Positions 22,299 to 30,985 of a stretch of DNA of 31,015 nucleotides are shown here, in pieces. The translations under genes were made by a program, and so were the position numbers. How positions within the stretch are numbered: the stretch's first letter is position 1; each line of letters starts with the position of its first letter. Under the pieces are notes generated by a model that was not told the origin of the DNA, did not search any database, and was given only the letters and a program-made list of their open reading frames with translations. Origin of the DNA: TWA4 sp964613155 (GTDB taxonomy: Bacteria; Bacillota; Clostridia; Lachnospirales; Lachnospiraceae); assembly GCA_964613155.1 (NCBI GenBank), contig CAZTHP010000023.1:1-31015 (forward strand), written 5' to 3'.

Positions 22299-23645
22299 TT
22301 AAGATGCTACAAGTGCCAACAGTGCTTCCAGATCACTGCGGCTTCCGCCAGTAGACAGGATAAATTCTTCTGCTTCTTTCTCATCTGATACGGTTACCAT
22401 CTGCGCACCTAAACCACGCATCTTAACATCAAAATCTTCGTAACCACGCAGAACATATTTGATATCCGAAATAGAGGTATAGCCCTCAGCACAAAGTCCT
22501 GCAATGACTAATGCTGCACCTGCACGCAGATCCGGAGCCGATACGGCTGCACCATGAAAGCCTTTTACACCATTGATCGTAGCGACATCGCCTTTTTCAC
22601 AGATTGAAATATCAGCGCCCATACGATTCAATTCTTTTGCATATCCAAAACGCTGTTCAAAGATGCTTTCGGTAATCATACTGGTTCCATTCGCTAAGGC
22701 CAGAACCGCTGCCGTCTGCGGCTGCATATCTGTAGGAAAGCCCGGATACGGACTTGTTTTTACATTTGTATACATCTTGTTCGGATTTCCACAGACACGT
22801 ACTGAATCGTCATAATTTTCAACGGTACAGCCCATTTCCAGTAGTTTTGCGCTGATTACATCCAGATGCTTCGGAATTACATTGCGGATCAGCACATCGC
22901 CATTCGTAGCCGCAGCTGCCATCATAAAAGTACCTGCTTCAATCTGATCCGGCACAATGGGATAATACGTTCCATGAAGTTTCGGAACACCCTGAATTCG
23001 GATGACATCCGTTCCGGCACCTTTAATACGAGCGCCCATACGGTTTAATAAATTGGCAACATCTACGACATGCGGTTCTTTCGCCGCACTTTCGATTACG
23101 GTTCTGCCTTCTGCCAGAACCGCTGCCAACATGACATTGATCGTCGCACCAACGGAAACAACGTCCATAAAAATATGACGTCCTGTCAGTGCAGAAGCTT
23201 CTGCATAAAGTGCCCCCTGATCTGTAATCTTTGTAACAGCACCTAATGCATGAAAGCCCTTTAAATGCTGATCGATCGGACGGGCTCCGATTGCACAGCC
23301 TCCAGGGAGTGCAACTTCTGCTGTCTTATATTTACCAAGTAACGCACCGATTAAATAATACGATGCCCGGATATTTCTCACATAGTCAAACATCACTCGC
23401 TGTGTATGGATACTGCTGCCTGTGATCTGAACTCTATGGCGATCCAGCCGTTCTACTTTTGCTCCAATATCACTGATTGCTTTCAACATTACATTAATAT
23501 CACTTACGTCAGGAAGATTTTCCAGTAAAACAGGCTCATCAGTCATAATGGCTGCCGCCAGAATTCCTAATGCTGCATTCTTTGCACCGCCTATGGTTAC
23601 CTCTCCCTTGAGCGGTGTCCCGCCTTTCATAAAAAACTGCAACAT
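22299..23645 (-). CDS. murA: UDP-N-acetylglucosamine 1-carboxyvinyltransferase
   Basis: MurA transfers enolpyruvate from PEP to UDP-GlcNAc, the first committed step of peptidoglycan synthesis, and is the target of fosfomycin. 'GEVTIGGAKNAALGILAAA' near the start carries the conserved Lys-Asn pair. The catalytic loop 'LPGGCAIGARPIDQHLKGF' retains the Cys that fosfomycin alkylates. 'ASYYLIGALLG' and the C-terminal 'DLRAGAALVIAGLCAEG' are standard. At 448 residues it is slightly longer than typical (about 420-430), with a Ser/Leu-rich tail after 'EEFILSTGG'. AGAGGTG precedes the ATG. It stands alone on the minus strand between repeats and the metK promoter. Confidence 0.97.
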   Translation of the reverse strand: MLQFFMKGGTPLKGEVTIGGAKNAALGILAAAIMTDEPVLLENLPDVSDINVMLKAISDIGAKVERLDRHRVQITGSSIHTQRVMFDYVRNIRASYYLIGALLGKYKTAEVALPGGCAIGARPIDQHLKGFHALGAVTKITDQGALYAEASALTGRHIFMDVVSVGATINVMLAAVLAEGRTVIESAAKEPHVVDVANLLNRMGARIKGAGTDVIRIQGVPKLHGTYYPIVPDQIEAGTFMMAAAATNGDVLIRNVIPKHLDVISAKLLEMGCTVENYDDSVRVCGNPNKMYTNVKTSPYPGFPTDMQPQTAAVLALANGTSMITESIFEQRFGYAKELNRMGADISICEKGDVATINGVKGFHGAAVSAPDLRAGAALVIAGLCAEGYTSISDIKYVLRGYEDFDVKMRGLGAQMVTVSDEKEAEEFILSTGGSRSDLEALLALVAS

Positions 23646-23759
23646 ATAACACCTCTATATTTCTATCCGATTTCCTTTGCAACTTATCTTCAATTTCTCA
23701 GCAACGGAAAAGTCTCTTTTTTCTTCTTCTTTGGTTTCCGGTTTTCGCTTCTTGAAGGA

Positions 23760-23907
23760 TTCGAAAATCCATAACCGATTTTTGTTCTTTCAACATTTCG
23801 AAAATCTATGACTGATTTTCGTTCTTCCAACATTTCGAAAATCCATGACCGATTTTCGTTCTTTCAATACTCCGAAAATCCATGACCGGTTTTGATTCTT
23901 CTGCACT
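23760..23907. repeat. 37-bp hairpin tandem repeat, four copies
   Basis: Units start at 23760, 23797, 23834 and 23871. The middle units contain CGAAAATC and GATTTTCG, an 8-bp stem around CATGACC. The array lies upstream of murA in the 23646-24127 gap. Further right (23978-24036) are short repeats of AATAAGC..AGCTTGCT. No gene is supported in this gap. Confidence 0.9.
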
Positions 23908-24083
23908 CTTGAAATAACCTTGTTACGCCTTTCTTTCAGTCAAAAGAATCGATCGTGCGCATCATTCGCCGCTCGCTTTAAATAAGCTTAGCTTGCTTTG
24001 AATAAGCCCAGCTTGCTCCAGCTCGCTAACGCTCATTATATCATAAGATGAAAATAATGCAAGTTCTAGCCTGTGCACATGCC

Positions 24084-24126
24084 CGGTTTGACCTAATATC
24101 TGCGCAGATATCTTCTCAAAACCCCG
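24084..24126 (-). terminator. nested palindrome just after the 854-residue gene
   Basis: A perfect 16-bp palindrome ATATCTGCGCAGATAT (24096-24111) is enclosed by GGTTTGA / TCAAAACC, giving a long hairpin directly after the stop at 24128. There is no U-run on the minus strand, so it may stabilise the 3' end or bind a protein instead of terminating. Confidence 0.4.
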
Positions 24127-24127
24127 A

Positions 24128-26692
24128 TCAAGGCTCCATACAGCTGATCAAAACATTACCAGCTGCTGCGAAAATGGTTTCCGCCGTTTCAATCGCCACT
24201 CCAGAGGTCGTTCCCGTCATCGGATTCCAGATATAAACATTTTCACTTCCAATTCCCGTGATCAGAACGGCACCTTCCGGCGTTAATGCATAAATTGGAT
24301 GACCATTTCCAATATAGTAATAGGCAACTTGTGTCAGCGAACAGCCTGTCAGATCGTAAACAATCGCGTTCATTCCACGCTGAAGCATCTGCGCCTCCGT
24401 CAAACCTTCGGCTTCCATATCGGCAAAAGCCTCCGCATACGTTCCACCTTCATAAGCGGCAAATGCCTGCATGCAAACATGGCTGCGTTCGCTTTCTTCC
24501 GAAGCAATCTGGGAAAATGAAATGCCCAGCATACTGTAATTTCGATATCCCCGTCGCATGACATAATGTCCATTGCTGTCCGTTACATAGCCAACATCAT
24601 CATAAACGAGATTCACCGCTTCTTCAATCGTACTGCAGATACGTTCCAGCTTGCCTTTTGCATAAGCAAAATACATGCCGTCTTCCGCAACACCGCTCAA
24701 ACTGATCTTAAGATAGGAACTGTCACCTACTAAAATCTGATCAACTTCCGTAATTGCCTCCTGCGCGGTTTTCGATGCGATACTCAAATACCACTGGCGG
24801 TATCCAGTGTCATTTTTCCCCGTTACCAGCAATTCTTCTTCTGCTGTTACTTGATTTACATTTTCAATTAAAGCGTCATTGGAAGTCGGAGTCAGATAAC
24901 CGCCGTTGATCTTTGCCCGCTCCAAAATGACACCGCCATTTTCAAGACTCGTGCCCGTAATCAAAATTCCTTCTTTTTGATAAGAAGCCGCCGCTTTTCC
25001 AGCAGAATCGATCACTTCCAGAGCATACATTGGATACTCTGTATACCTTTTATACGTTCTGGAATCGGTTTTTTTAATCTTTCCGAGCACCAAATCTCCA
25101 TCAATAAAGCCTGCTGCCCGTAAATATTCCCCATCTTTTGCCTGTATCGTATTTTGATGACCATCTTCCAGATAAAAAATCTGAATCTGCAGCGCTCCAC
25201 CGTCTTCCTGCTGTTCTTCCCAGGCGATCACGCTGCTGTCATCATTCACAACAAGCGCATCATCGGAAACATTTTCTACAACGGTCATATATTCTTTTCC
25301 CGCAAAATCAATTGCATAAATTTTGCCGTTGAGCATGAGATAAAATAAATCAAAGCTGTTTACATAAGCCAGCTGTCCAATTTCTTCTTTTAAAATCTCA
25401 TACGAACGATCAAATGGCAGATAAAAAATTTCTTCCAGACAATTTTCCGAAGCATGATAGCGATAGAATGTAAGTCCCACTTCGCCTTCATGGCTTCCGC
25501 TGTTCATATATCCGTACAAAATAAAGGAAGCATTTCCTTTATCATCCACGGAAACCAGCTTAATATCATGTTCTCCGTAATCTGCACGGACATCGGATTC
25601 CTCCTGCGCAAAACTGAAAATTCGGATAAACTCTCCTTCTTCCGACTCCAGACTGCGATTCATCCACAGCTCTCCGTCTCTTACAAATGCCTGGCAGGTT
25701 CCCTCACTGCTGTTCAGCACATGAACCGAATCATCCTCTACGATTCCCAGACAAATCCGGCTTTCTTCCGCCTGCACAGACTGAATGGATAGCTCTTCCG
25801 TTACCGTTCTTTCATAATTAAGCACATACCAGTAGCCATTTGACACCTGCACGGTAAAAATTTCTTCTGCTCTACATACATGGCGTGTCTGATTCTCATC
25901 CTCGAAAGCAACTCGCGATTCCATTCGAAAAGTTCCGATACTTTTATTAATATCGGTTAAATAAATACGGCTTTCTTCTAATTCTTTCGGTTCCAGATAA
26001 TTCCACAAAAGCTGTGCATATGTGCTGTTCAATGTCACCTTTCCTAAAGAACCACTGGTATCGGTATTTTTTTTCAAATAAGCCGCCATCCCGGATGCTT
26101 CGGAAAGATTCATGGTCTTCTGGCGAAATTCCTGAATAAATTCCCGCATTTCACCGGTTTGTAAGGAATCTGAAGACAAAATCCGCGTATAATAAGTCAC
26201 CTGTTCATGCTGTTTTGTTTCTAAAATAAGCTGAAGCTGATATTCTTTATCCGCAACAAGAAGATTCTGTATTGGCAGCTGCACATACAATTCTGTACTG
26301 CCGTCCCCTTTCTCCTTTTCTTCCCAGGAATCCACCGTTGTATTCTCCACAAGCTGTGTCGTATCCAAACTTCTAACCTCATACCGAATTCCTGTTACTG
26401 TATCGCCATCCTCTGTAATTCTGGCAGACAGAACGCGATCTGAATTTAACGGTGTCACCGTATCCCGCATATAACGGCTGACCATATCTGCTGTATATCC
26501 ATGCATCAGATTCATATAAACGCCATCCACTTGAAGCTCTACAACCGGAAGTGCCGCATCTTCTTTTTCCATTACAACAGTCTCCGTTGGCGTCTCCCGA
26601 TGCGCTGCAAAAAACACAACCGCAACTGCCGCGATAAAAATCAGAAGCAGAAGCACGATCCGTATCACCAAACGTTTATATTTCCGTTTCAT
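24128..26692 (-). CDS. large membrane-anchored protein, propeller-like body, C39-like end
   Basis: An 854-residue protein I cannot name. Residues 1-9 are basic and residues 10-30 form one membrane helix (VIRIVLLLLIFIAAVAVVFF), so the rest is probably outside the cell. The middle (about 240-730) consists of repeated short beta strands with Asp/Gly/Ser turns such as 'DDSVHVLNSSEGTCQAFV' and 'NGKIYAIDFAGKEYM', resembling a beta-propeller. The last 120 residues resemble the end of C39-like peptidase domains ('GCSLTQVAYYYIGNGHPIYA', then 'AVLITGIGSENVYIWNPMTG'). The usual catalytic His before AVxxTG is Gly and the Asp of DP is Asn, so it is probably inactive. It stands alone, and GAGGG precedes the ATG. 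Domain calls are by eye and uncertain. Confidence 0.8.
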   Translation of the reverse strand: MKRKYKRLVIRIVLLLLIFIAAVAVVFFAAHRETPTETVVMEKEDAALPVVELQVDGVYMNLMHGYTADMVSRYMRDTVTPLNSDRVLSARITEDGDTVTGIRYEVRSLDTTQLVENTTVDSWEEKEKGDGSTELYVQLPIQNLLVADKEYQLQLILETKQHEQVTYYTRILSSDSLQTGEMREFIQEFRQKTMNLSEASGMAAYLKKNTDTSGSLGKVTLNSTYAQLLWNYLEPKELEESRIYLTDINKSIGTFRMESRVAFEDENQTRHVCRAEEIFTVQVSNGYWYVLNYERTVTEELSIQSVQAEESRICLGIVEDDSVHVLNSSEGTCQAFVRDGELWMNRSLESEEGEFIRIFSFAQEESDVRADYGEHDIKLVSVDDKGNASFILYGYMNSGSHEGEVGLTFYRYHASENCLEEIFYLPFDRSYEILKEEIGQLAYVNSFDLFYLMLNGKIYAIDFAGKEYMTVVENVSDDALVVNDDSSVIAWEEQQEDGGALQIQIFYLEDGHQNTIQAKDGEYLRAAGFIDGDLVLGKIKKTDSRTYKRYTEYPMYALEVIDSAGKAAASYQKEGILITGTSLENGGVILERAKINGGYLTPTSNDALIENVNQVTAEEELLVTGKNDTGYRQWYLSIASKTAQEAITEVDQILVGDSSYLKISLSGVAEDGMYFAYAKGKLERICSTIEEAVNLVYDDVGYVTDSNGHYVMRRGYRNYSMLGISFSQIASEESERSHVCMQAFAAYEGGTYAEAFADMEAEGLTEAQMLQRGMNAIVYDLTGCSLTQVAYYYIGNGHPIYALTPEGAVLITGIGSENVYIWNPMTGTTSGVAIETAETIFAAAGNVLISCMEP

Positions 26693-26765
26693 AACCCTCT
26701 ATTAATCTTCCTTTCCACACGCTTTATCCTATCTTTTTTCTATATTATTCTATGTTTTCCAGACA

Positions 26766-27003
26766 GTATCCTGTGCATTCTTATAAAATTTTGCATTTTT
26801 CACACTGTATCCTGTGTTTTCTTATAAAATCCTACTTTTTCGATGTTTNNNNNNNNNNNNNNNNNNNNNNNNNNNNNNNNNNNNNNNNNNNNNNNNNNNN
26901 NNNNNNNNNNNNNNNNNNNNNNNNNNNNNNNNNNNNNNNNNNNNNNNNCATTTTTCACACTGTATCCTGTGTTTTCTTATAAAATCCTACTTTTTCGATG
27001 TTT
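26766..27003. repeat. 41-bp tandem repeat interrupted by the assembly gap
   Basis: GTATCCTGTG..TTCTTATAAAAT recurs at 26766 and 26807 with a 41-bp period. The 55 bases before the gap (26794-26848) are identical to the 55 bases after it (26949-27003). The array is probably longer than shown and was not resolved in assembly. Confidence 0.8.
26849..26948. other. assembly gap of 100 N
   Basis: Exactly 100 undetermined bases, a placeholder length. Reading frames through it are meaningless. It lies between the 854-residue gene and the YheO-type regulator. The flanking 26693-27216 sequence has repeats but no supported gene. Confidence 0.98.
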
Positions 27004-27216
27004 CCTCTACATTGCAATCATGTCTTATTGCTGCAATTATCCAGTCCTTTGATTTGATTTTCTCATCTTTTCGGATTACAGTTTCTTCTTCCCGTCTTAA
27101 GCACTGCACGGACTCTTATCAATTTCTGAGAAGCTCTTACTTCTCGGATTATTCTTATAAGGTACTCCGATCGTCTGTTCCAGATTTATGATTTATCTTC
27201 CAGTACGCTTACTATC

Positions 27217-27876
27217 TTATTCTTCCGATTTGTTTTTAAATGTACTTAAATAGCGGTAAATCGTAGGAACCGAACTTCCAATCTGCTCTGCTGTATAAGC
27301 AACCGCACCTTTCATATAGAATGTTCCCATTTCATTTAATTTGAAAACAATCTCCATTTTTTCTTTCTGAGAAAGCTTTGGATGCTCCCTGCCATAATCC
27401 GGCCATGCCTTCTTTAAATTATGTTCGACAAGCTCACTCACACTGCGGCTGAAATGTTGGATTTCCTGATCGGGCTTTGGCAAAATCGGCAGTTCCATCT
27501 TATCTGCAAATAATTGCAGAACTTCCTGCATCGTTTTCAATTCACTGTAATCGATATTTACGCAGAGCAGCCCTGCTATTTTACCAGAATCATCCCGAAT
27601 CGTCCAGGCAGAAGATTTGGTCACTCTGCCATCTGCGGTATGTCCAATCAAACCTGTTACATAATCGGAACGTTGTTCATCCGCTTCTTTTAGGATCTTA
27701 AGACCCAAATCCGTCAACGGTGCTCCTTTTTGTCGTCCGCTGATGTGTCCATTTCGGATTGCAACGATCGAATTTGCACAATCAGAGGTATCATGCAGTA
27801 CAACTTCTGTATTTCTTCCAAATGTATCCGCCAGAAAATCGACCAGCGAAATATAACGATTCAAATAAGGATTCAT
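27217..27876 (-). CDS. YheO/DauR-type PAS and helix-turn-helix regulator
   Basis: A protein of 219 residues. The N-terminal YheO-like PAS domain (about 1-120) shows 'FGRNTEVVLHDTSDC', 'VTGLIGHTADGRVTKSSAW' and 'GLLCVNIDYSELKTM'. The C-terminal HTH (about 165-215) shows 'KMEIVFKLNEMGTFYMKGAV', 'AEQIGSSVPTIYRYL'. This architecture is that of DauR, a repressor of D-arginine use, and other YheO relatives; the ligand here is unknown. I chose the ATG at 27876 (MNPYLNRYISL), since it fits the family N-terminus and AAAGGA lies upstream; an in-frame ATG at 27915 adds 13 residues without a ribosome site. A TATAAT box lies near 28012-28017. No amino-acid catabolic gene is adjacent. Confidence 0.88.
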   Translation of the reverse strand: MNPYLNRYISLVDFLADTFGRNTEVVLHDTSDCANSIVAIRNGHISGRQKGAPLTDLGLKILKEADEQRSDYVTGLIGHTADGRVTKSSAWTIRDDSGKIAGLLCVNIDYSELKTMQEVLQLFADKMELPILPKPDQEIQHFSRSVSELVEHNLKKAWPDYGREHPKLSQKEKMEIVFKLNEMGTFYMKGAVAYTAEQIGSSVPTIYRYLSTFKNKSEE

Positions 27877-27915
27877 CCGATTCGTTTTCCTTTCTTCCCA
27901 TTCACAAGCTGTCAT

Positions 27916-28199
27916 GAAAGCAATTTATTTCCGCTTCCATTCCCCGGATTGATCGAATGGACAGGGTTATTTCCATCACACATTCGATTCGTTTAGTTGT
28001 TCTATTCGTCATTATACTATAATCTTTCTTCTGCTTCCAGTTTTTTAAATGGCAATCTATCCGTAAATTGACGAAATCAAACTCACAAGCAACAAATTGA
28101 CAGATTCGAACTGCCCAACTGCAAATTGGTAAAATTGAACTTGACGAAACCCGTACAAAATTATAGGATGATACCATTCACAAATGAAAGGAGAATTTT
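27916..28199. other. divergent promoter region
   Basis: The gap separates the regulator (minus) from the 28200 gene (plus). A minus-strand TATAAT occurs in TAGTATAATGACG without a good -35. On the plus strand TTGACG followed after 17 bp by TAGGAT (about 28142-28170) is a modest promoter for the 28200 gene. The stretch 28066-28146 repeats short AAATTG/GACGAAA/ACTGC words. No gene is supported. Confidence 0.4.
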
Positions 28200-28892
28200 A
28201 TGCCCGGTTATATTATTCATCTGGCTGCTGCCAAAGAACTTCAGCCACTTTTAGAACAACAACAAATTTTACGCAGTGAAGAAGACCGCAACGCATTTCT
28301 GGTTTCCTGTCTGATTCCAGATTCTGCTGACAATAAAGCAACTACACATTATCGACAGACGGATGATCGTTCCGTTCAGATTCGTTATCCACAGCCCTGG
28401 AATTTTTGCAGCCGTTATCCACATTTAATCCAAACACCGGCTGGAATCGGCTATCTTTTCCACCTTTATGTGGATTATTTATTTTATCAGGAATATTTTT
28501 CCCGCCATGTCCTTTTAACCGACCGCGATCACAATCTGCAAATTCGAAAGGATAAGATTGAACTGGCGATTTTATTGGATTTTGATAAAACAATAGACGG
28601 CAAAGATTTCTTTATCAAACATTATCTCTATGATGATTATACTGTTATCAATGCCGTTTTAGAGGAAAAATATCAGCTGACCTATGATTTTTCTCCCGTT
28701 GAAAATCCTGGCTTTGAAGAAATTGACTACTCACGAATTCAGCGAATCCAGGAAGATATCCTTTATTACTCCGAGAAAAGTCGTCAAATTGTTTCACGTG
28801 AAACACACGTATTAAAAGTGGAGCCGCTGCTGGAATTTATCCAAACAACCGCTCCACGTTTTATGAATGATTATCCCTATTATCTCCGCTAG
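28200..28892 (+). CDS. putative zinc-dependent phospholipase C-like protein
   Basis: A 230-residue protein. It begins MPGYIIHLAAAKE, and His7, Asp41 (in LIPDS), His50, His88 and Asp92 (in GYLFHLYVD) form the spaced His/Asp pattern of the zinc-dependent phospholipase C / S1-P1 nuclease-like fold. Many Clostridia carry such small proteins with unknown substrates. There is no signal peptide, so it is probably cytoplasmic, unlike secreted phospholipases. AAAGGAG lies about seven bases before the ATG, which fixes the start. It is convergent with the L,D-transpeptidase gene. The family assignment is tentative and comes from the metal-ligand pattern, not a search. Confidence 0.75.
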   Translation: MPGYIIHLAAAKELQPLLEQQQILRSEEDRNAFLVSCLIPDSADNKATTHYRQTDDRSVQIRYPQPWNFCSRYPHLIQTPAGIGYLFHLYVDYLFYQEYFSRHVLLTDRDHNLQIRKDKIELAILLDFDKTIDGKDFFIKHYLYDDYTVINAVLEEKYQLTYDFSPVENPGFEEIDYSRIQRIQEDILYYSEKSRQIVSRETHVLKVEPLLEFIQTTAPRFMNDYPYYLR

Positions 28893-28926
28893 AACACTGT
28901 GCAGCTGCAAGCTCCGGTTTTCGGTA

Positions 28927-30567
28927 TCACCACAGATTTTTTAATGCTTTTTCTGCATCTAATAATGTTTGATAATTTGTCACATACGCCCTTTGAGCGG
29001 ATGATAAATCCGTATAAACCTGACGCGCCCATTCAATTCGTTTTTTTACAATTGAATAATTCTCTTTGGAAACGGTGCCAATGCGTTCGATTGCTTCTAC
29101 GCCAATGGTGCCGATTTCCTGATCAGAATGTCCAGATGTAGCAGAACGTTCTGTTCCAGATAAACGATAACAAATGACCGGCGTTCCTTTGTCTACGGTC
29201 TGATAAATCGTTCTTGTTGCATAATACGGCATATTAACACAGCCATGAGAACCATTGGTCTTGTATAACGTACCACCGAATTTATTTCTCCAGGTCGCAT
29301 CATGCATACCAACATTGCCTGCAAATGGCATCCAATAAGAAGTTTCTACACGGTAATCTTCACCTGTCATCGTATGCGCACGTTCTTTATATGTAATACC
29401 ATAGACACCGGAAGGTGTTTCTGTATGGAACGGTGCCCCAGTTACAACATCGGTTTCCAAAATGCATTTCCCATCTTTATATAGGAACAAACGCTGTGCG
29501 GTAACATTGATTTCTACATAAGTATTGCCATAATCCAGATCACCATAGCTTGCCGCTGTCTGATAATAAACAGGTGTTAATTGTGTATCGTTCCCAGCTT
29601 CAATCGCTTTAACCAGCGCATCTGTAGTCTCTCCACGATTCATCCACCAGCCATAATCACCGCCCTGTACTTGAATCGTCATACCATAACTGGTCTTAAA
29701 CGATCTTGTACCTGCGGTATTAAAAGTATCATACTTTCTTGCCAAAGAATTAATATATTCTCTTGCTTTTTCTGCATCAACAGAAACCTGATGCTTTTTA
29801 TCCGTTTTCAGCCAGTCTGCAATCATCTCAGAAGTGATTGTTTCGATATTGTCACCAAACTGGTACGTCAGCTTGACTTTTACCATCTGGTTCATCTGTT
29901 CCAGTTCTTTTTTCAGCCCTTCATCATCCTGATAAACAGCCGGATGAAGATATGCATCCTGTTTTTCGAGCATCTCTAAAGTAATTTCAGAAGATAACGA
30001 ATCCAGAGCATCTGTCACCATTTTCTGAAAAACCTCGGAATCCAAACGATTATTTTCTTCTTCTGGAACGATTGAAAATCCTGTCTTCTTGTCATATTTG
30101 GAAATATACGCATCCTTCGGCGCAAGTGCCTGCTTTTTATCCATGCAATTGAGCTTTTTGATCGTTGCTTCCAGCTTATCTTCTTCATAAGATAAAGCCG
30201 ATTCCAATTCCAGATTCTCTCCTTTGATCCAAACAACCGGCCAAGCCCATTTCTTCTGCGCTTCCTGTGCATCCTGAACCTTAGTTCCAAAGTCCATCTT
30301 CATCCCAATTTCCTGTGCAGTAATCGTATCTTCCAGTTCCTTACGCCCTGTAATCTTCAACTCATACACATCCACCGCTGCCAGCAGCTCTTTTTCTACA
30401 TCTGACCAGGAACGACCTCCTGCCTCTACATGATTTACAGTCGTATTCGGGAGAAATAATTTCTGAAAATATACGACTCCCCCTACATAAACTGCTGCCA
30501 GAATTAAAACAATCACTGCCGCAATGATCAAGGGCAGTTTTTTACTCTTTTGTCCTGCTTTCTTCAA
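28927..30567 (-). CDS. membrane-anchored L,D-transpeptidase (YkuD) with PG-binding domain
   Basis: A protein of about 546 residues that forms 3-3 cross-links in peptidoglycan or attaches proteins to it. It has a basic start and a membrane helix (LPLIIAAVIVLILAAVYV). A long extracellular part follows that resembles the PG_binding_4 region (from 'VNHVEAGGRSWSDVEKELL'), then the YkuD domain from 'YVEINVTAQRLFLYKDGK'. The catalytic motif is 'GMHDATW' followed by 'NGSHGCVNMP', with His, Ser, Gly and Cys all present. A tail of about 75 residues follows. I chose the TTG at 30567 because GAGG lies eight bases before it; an ATG at 30621 adds 18 residues with no ribosome site. It is convergent with the 28200 gene. 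Confidence 0.93.
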   Translation of the reverse strand: MKKAGQKSKKLPLIIAAVIVLILAAVYVGGVVYFQKLFLPNTTVNHVEAGGRSWSDVEKELLAAVDVYELKITGRKELEDTITAQEIGMKMDFGTKVQDAQEAQKKWAWPVVWIKGENLELESALSYEEDKLEATIKKLNCMDKKQALAPKDAYISKYDKKTGFSIVPEEENNRLDSEVFQKMVTDALDSLSSEITLEMLEKQDAYLHPAVYQDDEGLKKELEQMNQMVKVKLTYQFGDNIETITSEMIADWLKTDKKHQVSVDAEKAREYINSLARKYDTFNTAGTRSFKTSYGMTIQVQGGDYGWWMNRGETTDALVKAIEAGNDTQLTPVYYQTAASYGDLDYGNTYVEINVTAQRLFLYKDGKCILETDVVTGAPFHTETPSGVYGITYKERAHTMTGEDYRVETSYWMPFAGNVGMHDATWRNKFGGTLYKTNGSHGCVNMPYYATRTIYQTVDKGTPVICYRLSGTERSATSGHSDQEIGTIGVEAIERIGTVSKENYSIVKKRIEWARQVYTDLSSAQRAYVTNYQTLLDAEKALKNLW

Positions 30568-30667
30568 TATTAAAACCTCAATTCCTTTTTTTCTAATCGA
30601 TCTGCCATCTGCCAAATCCATACAAACAGCACATCGCAGATTTCCAGATTGTTTTCACATCTGCTTA

Positions 30668-30673
30668 ATCATA
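30668..30673 (-). promoter_or_regulatory. weak extended -10 candidate for the L,D-transpeptidase gene
   Basis: Minus-strand TGTTATGAT contains a -10 box TATGAT with the extended TGT, but no clear -35. It lies about 100 nt before the start codon. Confidence 0.3.
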
Positions 30674-30817
30674 ACACAGATATTCTCCTATTGCCGTTAA
30701 GGAAATGTTAAATAAGTTTAAAATTATATGAAGACCCATAACGCAATCCGACGCAAAAGCAAAGCAATCCGACACAAAATTTTATAATTGCTACACAACT
30801 TTTATGACTACTTGCCA

Positions 30818-30920
30818 TATAAAAGTTAGGACGAAAACATCATTTTATAAAAGTTAGAATGAAAACATCATTTTAATATTTGGAAAAAGTACCTGCTAAT
30901 ATTTGGAAAAAGTACCTGCT
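30818..30920. repeat. two adjacent tandem duplications
   Basis: TATAAAAGTTAG(G/A)(A/A)(C/T)GAAAACATC-type units of 28 bp occur twice (30818-30847 and 30846-30875). A perfect 23-bp unit, AATATTTGGAAAAAGTACCT plus GCT, occurs at 30875-30897 and 30898-30920. They lie upstream of the L,D-transpeptidase gene. No gene is supported in 30622-31015. Confidence 0.88.
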
Positions 30921-30985
30921 ATGCGATCACAGCAATTCAAGCTTAGAAAAAATGGACATGTTTCCTGACACGATCCATTAAAACT

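Noticed and set aside
23760..23907. CRISPR array
   Set aside because: The units are contiguous 37-bp repeats without unique spacers, and no cas gene is present. The same holds for the other tandem repeats.
26752..27191. Reading frames through the N-run
   Set aside because: They exist only because N does not encode stops, and they also read repeat DNA.
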